A stretch of 64,000 bases of DNA from Apostichopus japonicus (lineage: Eukaryota; Echinodermata; Holothuroidea; Aspidochirotida; Stichopodidae): positions 7,440,213-7,504,212 of the forward strand of contig NC_092574.1 in the NCBI RefSeq assembly GCF_037975245.1, in the 5' to 3' direction. Every line of letters begins with the position of its first letter. The stretch's first letter is position 1. The notes under the pieces were generated by a model. It saw only the letters and a program-made list of their open reading frames with translations. It was not told where the DNA came from and did no database searches. This document shows, in pieces, positions 11,601 through 24,200 of this stretch. Made by a program: the position numbers and the translations under genes.

Positions 11601-14600
11601 GTCCACACACACACTACATGTTGAAGACCTCGTTGTAGCGTATTCCTCCAAAATCTAAATATCTGAATTTCTAATCCTTGCGACATAAATTCTTCGCTAG
11701 ATGTGAAAGCAAAAGTCTTACCTAAGTTTCTTTTACATTTCTGTTATGATGTGTAATTACCGATTGATAACATTCAGAAAGTTGGTGTCCCTAAATTACT
11801 GTGTATTCAAGCAGACTTCTTCAAAACCCAACTTATAATATAAATATATAAATATAGATATATATCTTGTTAGAGAAACCTCTTCTTCGTTTTGGTTAAT
11901 GATTTATAATTTTCAAAGAGAAACAAGGGATGTCACGTGCCAGTTTCAGTTCAAGTGTCAAGGCGTTGATCTCCTCCATTTTGATCTCGTCAGATATATT
12001 GATAAAAAAAATTTTAAAAATTCAAAATTCCTATATTTTAGATGAATATTAAAACTGACAAAAAATGTCGCAAAGCCTTTAAAATTATACAATTTAGAGA
12101 TTGTAAATTGGAACAGATTAAAAGAGATACCAAACTTATTTTTTGTTCACACCTTAACCCGACGCTATCTTCACTAGAATTACTAGTCCACACTGACGAG
12201 AAGGAAATATAAAGTGTAGGCCTATAGGCTGCGTGTGGCATATTGTTAATTATTCAAACCAATCCAAGATTAAAAGTTCTTTCAGTGTACCCTGTAAGTT
12301 AGATATAACTAGTTTGATTAAATTTCAATTGTAAATCAATTTCAATTGTGAATCAAGAAGCCATATAGTTTTCCACACTGACTGAAATTTGAATTAACAA
12401 TTTTCTTCCTTGCTGTTTAGGTTGTACAACCCTCCTCAACCCCTCCCCCCCCCCCCCCCAGAAGTGTAGGGCTACGTGCTTATGCCCCTGGTCTTCATTT
12501 TGCAGGACACGCAGATTAAGCCTATTTTGTACAAAACATTGATGTTCCTATAACTTTCAAGTTATTAAGCTACCTTCTCTCGGAATGAAACACTCTTGAA
12601 CAGTTCCTATTTATTAATAGTTTTGTTGCTAGGGATATGAATGTCACGGGGATGCTGAAAGTCTTTAGACAGACTCGTTGTTACCTTTCAGTTGTTACCT
12701 TTGAGCACTTTTTCTATTAGCCTACCACACAGATTCATATCAGGTTTCTCTAGCCTAACCTATTTTACATATCAGCCTATAGCTATATCGATATACTGTA
12801 TTTGTTCCCCTTTCTATTTCCTGCCTCATTCCCCCCATTTCGTTCTCTCTCTCTCTCAGATTCGAATTGGCCTTCTTCTTGTTGGGTTTACACTAGCCTT
12901 TGGGTCCATGTTTGTCAAGACCTATCGCGTTTACCACATAATCACACACGCAACAAGCAGAGTTATCAAACGCAAAGTAAGTTATTTATATATATATATA
13001 CAAGAAATGTTCGTTTTTTATATACATTTCTTCTTCTTCTTCTACTTCTTCTCCTTCTTCGTTTCTCCTTCCTCTTCCGAATGTCGAGTGAGAGAAGAGG
13101 CCTTAATCTATCGTGAGAAAATTACGCTTCAATTATGGATATTACTACGTCAAAGACTAAATGGATTAGAAAAAGGCCTCGAAATTCTCACGGGTTTATC
13201 GGGGGATGACATTCGCTGCGGCACATATTATATACCTTTCCGTATATGCACTTTGCACGATACTTAACGACTGTTTAAGTACTTTGGTTTGATACGACAT
13301 GCGCAAAAAAATATTACCCCTTTTTTATTGGACATTTTCCAAGAATATCAGACGGATCACCAAAGAGGAAGTAGGGGGGAAAAAACTCATTTCAATCTGC
13401 GGTATGAAACCAGACCGAAACGGAGCGTGGTTTCAATTGAAGGACAGTGCAGAAAGAGAGAGAGAAAAAAATCGTAATTACTTATAAATTTGAGGATAGA
13501 AAATTATACAAGCAAGGACAAGAGTTAGAAAAGGGGGATCCCAAAGAGGTAACAATAAATTTAGAGAGGGAGTCATGTTTAAGAATTTAAAAGGAAATTA
13601 GGGAACGGTATATAGACAAACACAGGAAATATATACCAATTTTTTTCATTATGAACACTCTTTATTTCTAAAGATTGCGTGAGAAATAGCTCTAGGCTGT
13701 TTTTGAGAGTGTCTATGATGGTACCTATAGTTAGATAAGAAAATCATTCATTTATTCTTTCATTCGAAATTTGTAATTATAAGACTGTAACGTTACAAAA
13801 TACTGGGCTCGTTAGTTTTCAATTAGCGACCCTAGTTTATTTCGAGAAGAAAAATCGACGATTGGAAAATTCAACATTTTGTCTCGCAAATATAATTTAA
13901 GAAAAAAGCAAAGAGAATATAAAATATTTTCAGATCCTCCATTGGTAATATATGACATCACAGATTTCCAAAAATGTCAAACCCCAGATACCGCAACTAT
14001 ATGGAGCTAGATTTGTCTTATAGCTACAATAAGGGCATTTGTTCTTCACAAAGAACATACAAAAAGCTAAATATGACTTTCAGGTTTGTGTCACCTTTCA
14101 GGCAAGAATACCAAAAAGTTACAGTCAGACATTTTATGAAAAAAAGGTTTCATTCGACGGGTTATGCAGTTTTTAGCTCGATAAAGAATTCACTTTTCAC
14201 CGGGCCGCGTAATTTTTTTCCTAGGAGGGTTAGGGGCAATTATCATATATAGGCGTATCCAGACCCTCGCGCATGCGTGTTACTCGTAAAAAGTTAATGG
14301 TTAGTAGTAGTACATACAGTGTGTGCGACGCGATTCAAGTTTTGCACATGTATACGTATATATGCGTTCATGCAGCGATGGAGACCTGTTCGACTGACAC
14401 CCAGAGTTTAGACACAATGTACGGATTTCATATGTTGTCATCAATGTGCGCGACGGACATTAATTTAATGGTTTGGTTAATGTTTATCTGCTAGCCTACA
14501 TTACATGCATTTCTAGCTTCATGGTAAATTTTAATGTTGTGGTAAACTTTAAAATTCTATACATGATACTAATAATAGTAGGCCTACATACAAATTTAAG

Positions 14601-17600
14601 CCTGCCTTTATGAACTATCACTATCAGTTCTATAAGATGTTACTATCAGATATTAAATCACCAGCCGATACGCAGACTATTAGTCACCTACATTAGCCAC
14701 AGCACCTCTAGAAAATTAATAATTGAAGTGACGATTTGATCGCGCATTTTATTTGTATTTCTTTAACCTGCATCCCATTACTTATATTATTCAATTCTCA
14801 CTGGGCAATCCTTGGCCAAAAAGCAAACGGCATAACGTGTAAAACTGTACAGCGGAGATCTATTGCTTGGTACAGCGTACACAGTGCCCACACGTGTATT
14901 AGTATTACAGCGATCAATGAGTAACGCGTGTGTATGAGTAACACGCATGCGCGAGGGTTTGGATACGCCTTTATATGATAATTGCCCCTAACCCTCCTAG
15001 GAAAAAAAATTACGCCACCGGGCCCTGTTCCACCTAGTGCAGCCTATCTGTTATTATAAATAGGCCTACACGTCGAGTTTACAAACTGTCGCGTACAGTA
15101 AAACATAATTTGTTTGTACGAGAACATGACTGTTCTCACGAGCAGCGGGGACAATTAATTTGAGTTAAACTCTCTCAGCATTCACCTATTACAACATTAC
15201 ACAAAGGTCAGCGGGTTGCCTGCATGCATGGGTTCGGTATATTTTTGTACAATGGAACTATGTATACTGCCTAACATTTTTTTTTTTGGTCTTCTTCACT
15301 TATGACATTTCTTTCTAAATATCCTTTAACTGGATTCAAATTTGTCCATCAAATTTAATTAAGTGGCGTAGCGAGTGAGTGCTTAACGATTGCGCCCGCA
15401 GCACGCCACAACATGTGGTCCCTGACGTCACGCTATACGTATCCTGTACACCAAGCATGATGACAACCTATAGAGGTCTCGATCGAGCGTGACGTAATGT
15501 CGAGAAACATGCAACTATTTTGTTCATATCTCAAGGGTAAACTTTCCACTGGCAGGCAGCACGGTCTACGTTGTAAATGCATTATCCTTCCAGTACAAAA
15601 AAAAACATTGCAGTGAAGCATGTTGAATTTTAGTGCTTGAATACTTTAAGCTGCCGGATCTAATGTTACTACGGATAATTCATCAGAATGTAGAAAAAAA
15701 AGAGAAGAAATTATTTCTCAAAAAGCCATTTAATATTACTTTTTTTGGTATTTAACATATCAACATGAACTTTAAAATATTTTGAAATGTCTGATATGAT
15801 AATTTAATGCAATGGTAGGTGATAATGACATTATGCAGTGATGTCTATTCAAACCTTACTGTTAATTAAATTAGTGTCAATCAGCATTACTTAATTTTTT
15901 TAAATCATAAAATACTGCAAGGAAATTTTTTTTTTTTCAGTTTTCATATTCCAAGAAGGATTGCAGTTACCGATCTGGAACAAAATGAAAATATGACTTG
16001 AAAATTCTTGTTTTCCTACCGATATTAAGGTTTAGTAGAAAATTGACACGTTAAATGCCTCCAAAAGTCACCATGTACAACATTCCTAATCATATCCACT
16101 CGTAGTAGGGTATAATGTACATGAACGGCTGTAGTTTGCACGTGGACCTGCACTTGACACGTCTCACTTGAAGATTTTGTTGTAAACTCAAAGTTTTAGC
16201 TAAATTGTATGTGTGTTTTTGTGTCCTCCTACAGATGCTTCACGAATCAACATTGTTCCTTATGATAGGTGTTTTATTAGTGATCGATGCCGCCATATTG
16301 ATAGTCTGGCTTATAATCGATCCTATGGAACGCCAAGAAAAGCGATTACCGAGGGTAAGTATATACCGATTGGGAAATTAATTCATATATAGCCTCTTCT
16401 TTTGATTTTTTAGCCCAGCAGTTTACGTAAACGAAATTCGGCCAAAATTTCAATTGCACAATAATTTATAACGTAAAATGATTGGTTTATATTGTTCGCT
16501 GTGAACTTTCCATTGTGGGCCGTTTGCTCATTTATTATTCAATTGTTGTTCTTTAAATTTCCGAATGAGAAGAATCTTATTTTCAGTAACGCTCAAGTTC
16601 AGTCAGTAATTTAGCGAACCTGAAAGTCTTGAAAGTCTTGAATCCTTGAAAGTCTTCAAGATTCCCCATACCCCATCTAGATTAAGATCATATGCATGGA
16701 AAGGAAACTCCTTGACTGAGATAACGAATGATTGCCACCCCCTGCCCTCCCCCGCGATCCTTTTAAATTGTTCCCAACGTCGAAAACCAGTTGGCTCTAA
16801 GCTACCGAATTTATAACGCCGACACTTTTCCTACAGTGCTAACATCAAAGGACAAAACTCGCTAACATACAGCTGTTGAAAGCAACACAACATGAAACAT
16901 CAGGCAACATTAAATTCCCGACGGCGAATGACTTGTATAAGTTTAGAAAGATCAAACTTGCGCGTAATATGAGATTCATGAATGCTATTCCCGGCTAATC
17001 TATGTTGAGGTTTTTATATCGACTACAAATAGACATCAAAAGCCACCCGTTGTCAAAGAAATACCTTATTGATAGGTTGCAGAAGTCAGCCTTACATTTC
17101 GCGTGCAGCTCCGTGCGCAATTAGCGATTTTCTTCTCAGCTGTCACTGCTGTATCGCAGATATAAAATTATCACATTCAGAATAGCGTCACAACGAGGGC
17201 AGTAAGACACCCCCCCCCCCTTGTAAAGTCGCCCCACCCTCACGTCATAAAAACACAGAAGTTATATTTACAGTCGTGTTGCATCATTAAGATATCGCGC
17301 AATAGATCACCGACTAAACGTTCTCATCCAGTGCTATATGATTGAATGGATAAAGGCTATAGTATATGGCATTATGAAATAATAAAATCTAACAACTGGT
17401 AAGTTGTGGGTGCGACCGGTGTCCGGCCAAAGGTGGGTGTTTCATCCAGGAGAAATTCACGAAGTTGCCCATCTCAACTTATCTTCCTATTTTCAAAACA
17501 AAATCTAAGATGAACTAAACCTGGCGAGATGTGTGTAGTAATAAGCCGTTCGCCTTCTCCTATATATGTGGCTACTCAGCGTTGTAAAGTAACTGCCTTC

Positions 17601-18130
17601 CCCCCATGAATGGCCGATAATATAAATAGTAAATATAAAAGCGTTTCCATTATGAATTTATTTGTTTATTTTCGTCATATCTATATTATCTACTTTATAA
17701 TTATTTTATTTTCTTTCTTTTGTCTTGCAGATGAGGAAGAACGACACCACTTACTTTGTACCGATTATTGAAGTCTGTAGTTCTGACAATCAAAACACTT
17801 GGTTGGTGATCATTTATGTCTACAAAGGACTTCTTTTACTATTTGGGGTGTTTTTAGCCTGGGAGACGAGAAAAGTGAAGATTCCTGCCTTAAATGATTC
17901 CCATTACATCGTTGTATGTGTTTACAATGTCTTGATTATGAGTGTTCTAGCCGTTATCATCAACAACTTTGTGACGCAAGGAGATCAGGTGACCTTTTCC
18001 TACGTCCTGCTTGCTTTATGCATCCTCACCATGACCACGGCGACGCTGTGTTTACTATTTGTTCCAAAGGTAAGATATATTTTCCAGTTTCCAACCATAT
18101 ATATATTTCAAGTGAGTTGAAATATTAAAT

Positions 18131-18164
<34 letters not shown>

Positions 18165-18173
18165 ATATACATA

Positions 18174-18257
<84 letters not shown>

Positions 18258-21200
18258 ATATAATATATATATTCCTCTTATTCCAGGGTCAGTTGAACTT
18301 TATTTAAACACAATGACATATAACGCATTTTTGCGTATTAATATATGCCACTCGTATAGCTATATAATATATAATATCGTCCTAAGATCATACCACCATC
18401 CACCCCCCCCCATAAATTCGACACTGTGTTACAATAATCTGAAGCTTTGTTCATGAAACCATTCTCTCTCTCTGTCTCCATTTCTCTCTCCCTCACTATC
18501 CTCCCTCGCTATATTCATTTAAGTTCGAGCACCTTTCAATGCTAAACCTGTCCACCGTCCAACTCACTTGAAATAAACACAGTATAAGGGCAAGGTAAAT
18601 TGACACTTCCCCCTGCAGCCTCCAACTCTGGTTCTTAAAACTCTCTCTCTCTCTTTGCCTATCTCCACCTCTCTGTCTCTCTTTGCCTAACGTGATAAGT
18701 GACGCGTTTGCCTCTACACTAACTATCTCTTCCTTTAGAAACTCCTGCAGCCCCATCCTCCTACTCATCGGCTCAAGTTTAATTGTAATCCTGAGAATCT
18801 TCTCTCATTTTTTTTTTTTTGGTTTTAAGTAAAATGTGCGTTTGAAGACAGGTAGGGATAATTATCGACGGAAGTCTACGACTCGCTAATAAGCTCTCAT
18901 CCTTCGAAAGAGAAGATTGTAGAAGAGGAAGAAGAAGAAGATGAAGAACAAATCCTGTCATTTCGTAACTGAAGTGACCTGTAGTTTATTTATATGTGTT
19001 AAGGTATTAACAGTCACAACGCACGAAACGAGGTCAGGGAAACATCTTAACCAGTCTATATAGGTAACAAATGGTATGTCTCCATTTTGTATACAAACTG
19101 GTTTTGACATCCCTGTTTCATCGATCATAATTCCAAAAGGAGATAGAATACTTGGGAGACGACAGGAGGGTTGAAGGAGTGGTATAGAACGTCAGCGATC
19201 CGACTGCGTAATTTATAATTTACGTCAATCCTTACTTACCTGTCTCCCACGCGTGCGCACTCCGATCTACCTAACTGGGTAACATTCTTGCACTGCGCCC
19301 CCAGTAATCCGCTCGAAGGCAAAAAGATATTTATCAGCAAGAAATTGATAACGAAACACTCTTTTACTTTCAAAGGATGAACATTCACTCTTTGGGTTTC
19401 CAACATGGTCACGTTTTGTTCGTGAATTGAATTCCACTGCTTATATTAAGAGTAAACGTATTTACAAATTTATCTCTCGATAGAGCGCAATAAATCATTT
19501 AGTTTAGAATACCTTTTGGACGATTTTACTTCTCTTCGGCAAGAGGGAAATTCACTCCTCAAGAGAGTGATAATGTCCAATGGAAACTCTCATAGATTGA
19601 TTTCTCGCTATGAGGAATTACGAGTGTAATATACGCACCAGATCATATACTTTTATTGCTAACTTCAGTTACACTTGTGAACTAATCATTTTGCGACTTG
19701 CGTCTAATTTTGTTGGCGCAGTATTCTGGGACTCTCGCATTATCCAGTTGAAACTAATCAATATTTATACCGTTTTCAATACAGTAAATAAGTTAAGATA
19801 TGCGCCTTGCACCATTAGTAAAGTGAAGCTTTAAATCGAACAGGTGTGGCGTCATATAGGCTATAGCCTATACATTGACAAATAATGTTTAGGGTTAATG
19901 TACACTGCTTAGAAAAACAAAACTGATCAAAATTCTAAGCTTAGTCAAATTTAGTCGTCATTTCAATTCGAGAAATATATAATTGTCTGTTCTGTATAAT
20001 TGTCTGTTCTGTGTAACGTATTTCCAAAGAAATAATTACACGTGTAGGCTATAGGCCAACTTCAACATTGTATGACTAAACATCATAAACAAGGTTGGTT
20101 GATAAGTAGCCTATACCCTGCCGCGCCATCGACCTAAATCTGTACCTATAGACATAGGCCTGCAATCACATCACAATGAATAATTTACTTCTTTTCAAAT
20201 TTTATTGATTTTTCACTGACAGAACTAACAACATTAGAAAACGCAGACTAGAATAATAAGTATCACACAAGCTTTGTTCTGAAACATGGAAGCCTAGAGG
20301 ATTCGAATATTAGCTCGCTCATGTCCTCAATTAGGTTTGTAACTGATATTGCGAACATTCGCAGAAAAGACTTCCAAGGGGCTTAATTTTATAGTCACCG
20401 GAAAATGCATCTCTTTACATTAACAGTCCTTGCGCGTTCCAATGTAACTTATCCATCACTAATAATCACCTTCTGTCTAATGTGCAACCATTCAACTGGT
20501 ACGGTGGTCATGAAGGGCCATACCAGTGATAAAGGGTTGTAGTATATATGAAATTAAAACCGGATTTGCATGGATGGAAGATATATCGACCTATAAATAT
20601 TCCGCCTATAAATTGTCGAGTTGCTGTGTGGCACTAAAGCCGACAAGATGTTATGCACATGCCATTTCTCGTCAGTGTAGGCTGGTTGTAGCCTACCGTA
20701 CTGCGTGTGTGATGCAGTGCTCATTTCTTAAGTGCAGGCCGGGGTTGTCATACGGCTTATATTTTAAGTAGATAAGAAGTTAAAAGAAGCTTGAATTATT
20801 TTACATAAATTATGTTTCACGGTACTGTACTACTACTACCTGATATGTAACTACCTATATAGTAATCTAGTCTGTTCCCTTAGAGCTACCGTAGCCTATA
20901 CGCGAGCGTGGTGCTATTCGGAATGTCAGCCAAATGCTATGAAAACATGTAATATTCTCAGCTCGGTACTAGGATGAACATAAAAATTATGAAGATGTGC
21001 AGGGACTTATACATTCCTGCAACTTTGATTAGGTCGTCGATCATTCCCCCTACAGCATTTCCGAGGATTACTGTCGTACGGGGGGGGGGGGGGGACTAAT
21101 TGTAACTCTTTAAATGGAGTCGGTTCTCGTGTTAAAGAGACCGAATATACAAAACCATGCATGATAAGTAATTTGCCATCGGTTTTATGTTGAAGATACC

Positions 21201-24200
21201 CGCCGTATCTCGTTATACTCAGTTGTTGGTAAATGCTTGTTTTAATTTCATCGGTAGTACGATCTGGCTTAGTTCTTAAGTACGTCTGGATTCCATGAAC
21301 GTGTTGATATGGTAATTACATAGGACTCTGGTATATATATGAAATGTATCTTAGTAATGCCATCCTTTGATTTTAGTCACTTTTCGTATTTTGATAAATA
21401 TTCCCCGCTGGGATTAATCTTTTTAAAACTTTTACCCATCTCGCTTCATCTCGCTTCTCTCTACCCCCCCCCCCCGCTTCTCTCTACCCCCCACCTCTCC
21501 ATCCATCTTAAATGTTTTTTTGCAAAGTAAATTGCAATCGTATACATTGCTTATAATGTCACTTTCGATACCTTAATTGACATTTTTGAAAGCTCTATCA
21601 CGTTTTTTTTATCACATGATATAATCGACAGCCCTGCTCTTACGATCTGCCCGGAGTGCGTGTATAGAGTGAGTGCCTAGTATACGCAGATTCCCCTCAT
21701 TGATTTCAAAATTAAGGGAAATGACCAATGACCACGAATGAACTGTTCTTTATTGGCAGGCAATGCATACTTTAGTCCGTGTCAACGCCGAAATCAGAGA
21801 CAAGATCTTCCAAGAACAGTAGCCACTGCTGATAAAACAGCTGTTCTAATTCAATTGCATATTCTGAATTGGTTTTTAAATCCGTCCATAGTAGGGAGTC
21901 CTATATGATCTCGTTTCACTTTCTCTGTATTGTTTGTGTAGACGGTATAGTCTTTTGCATTTCGCGTCATTCTAGACATCTGATCGACTCGTTCCTTTCT
22001 TTATTTATTAGGGTGGGGGCGGGGGGTGGGGGGCATATCCGAAGGTACCATAATAAAGTACACATTTTAGCAATTTCCAATCGGATAGGGATCATCTAAG
22101 AGGATTGAGCCAGTATTATGCTTAGGCTGATAGGAAGAAATCTATCCGTGCAGACACAGCCCTACCTACACACAACGTATAATAAACAGCACAGACTACT
22201 GCATTTAAGTATGTTTTTTTTTTAATATCGTTCGCAAGCTAATCTCTCGATTCGAAATCATAATAAGATAATCCTGCGATATTTTATCGCAAGCAAACGA
22301 ACTGTATCAGTTTTACGGTACTATTATCGCCTTGCTAACACATGATCGGCGGTATATGCAGTTTTAAATTATTTTAAATCTCTCGTTAGACCGACCGACC
22401 GACCGACCGACTCTTTAAAATCGCTGCTGAATTAACTGGGCCTTGAAGAGCAAACCAATTATACTCTGCCAACGAGAACTGAACTTGAGTCCGAGAGACC
22501 TCATAGAAAATGACAACACGGTTATCTACTTATCTCCGTTAGACTCTCCAAATAGACACTTCAATTGTATCTTGCACGAAATTTGAGGCAGGGAACCTCT
22601 TGAAATGCAGTATAAAGTTTCATATCGTACTTTTTTCCCCCCCTTCTCGCTTTCTCAGTTGCACGCTATTCGTCTTAGCGCCGGGGGCGACCCGGTAACA
22701 CGGTCTGTTGGCTTGGAGATCAAGGGACGGACTCGGCGATTCGTTATGGATGAGTCCGCTGAGCTGAAAGAAAACATTAGCAGGGCGGAAATACAAGTCC
22801 GCCTCTTCAAACGCGAGAAAGAGAAAGTAAGTCTCCTGTAACTAGTAAGAAATGAAATATCGCAGGAACGTGTTCCAGTTGTATGTTATACGGAGAGCAT
22901 ATTATGTTATTTAATCTCACCATTCATATCATATCACACAGTACATATATTGTATTATCATGAAGGCAAATCGACAATGTATACCTCCGTATAACAATAT
23001 ACTAGTTGTTTATGTGTGTGTGTGTATGTATGTATGTGTAAAAATAAAGTTGTATATGTTCATCTATGTATGTATGTATGATCAAATTAACTCTTAAAGG
23101 ATTGGTTCAGGTGTTTGACATGTCTATTTTGTATGAAAGAGCACAAAAAGACAAAAAGAACAGTGAAGAAACTACCATGATAGCATGCTCTCTTGAAGGA
23201 GATATGACACTTTGAAGATATCAAAATTTCTATGAAAACGACTGGTGTAGAAAGACTTACTCTGAGGGTGTGACGTCACATCCTCACTACCTTAACATTT
23301 GTGAATATATTTCTTTAAAAATTATTTACATTTTTTAACACATTTGAAAATAATATAATCAAAAATTCTTCAGATGTTTAATCTCAAATACTTCCTTTGA
23401 CAAATATAAGATCACCTGGCATATCTTTTGGTTGAAAGTCATGAAATCTTACAAAATATTTAGAGAGAAAAAAAACAAAGACTTTTCAGGAATGTGAGGA
23501 TGTGACATCATAGCTAGTCAGATTTCAGCAGTTTCTATACAATCTGATAAAACTTTACACTTGAAAATCTCTTTAACCGAAAAAGATATTTGAACAATTT
23601 TTTCACCATTGTGTTTCTTTTATTGTCCTCTTTCATATGACATAAACACGTATGACAACTGAACCAATTCTTTAATGATTGAAAAAAAGGTGATGCAACA
23701 TTTACGTTGATAAATTAACAACCTCGGATTGTGAACGTAAATGTGCAAACGTATATGTTATTGATGTAGCCAATACTCTGTATTTCATACACACAGATGG
23801 ACCACAAAATCGCTCAGCTAGAACAAATTCTCCGTCTTCTTGATAAAGGTGGCACACCGGAAGTGTTTTCCAAATCGAATGTAAACTCATCTCGCCATCA
23901 TCATGTCCTAGTATTAGAACAACTTTTAGAACTACCCGAGACCTCGATCGATAACACCAGCACAGACGATAAAGAGGATACGGAATTCGAGTCGGATAAC
24001 ACTGATCACCTGACTAATCACGTGGGAATAACTGAACATCGGAAGAGTTCTAATTCTGACAGCGATGACGTAACAGAAACGAATAGATTATTTGTGACTT
24101 CGAATTCCAGAGATTCAGAGGTTTATATTTCATCAGATGGAACAGCGACATTCACAGAGAGCCGTACTACGAGCTCTGGAAAGGATGTAGGATTACAAAC

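Noticed and set aside
12692-13267. 191-codon open frame on the + strand
   Set aside because: Only 12860-12976 is an exon, with clear splice sites. The rest is pyrimidine-rich intron that happens to be open.
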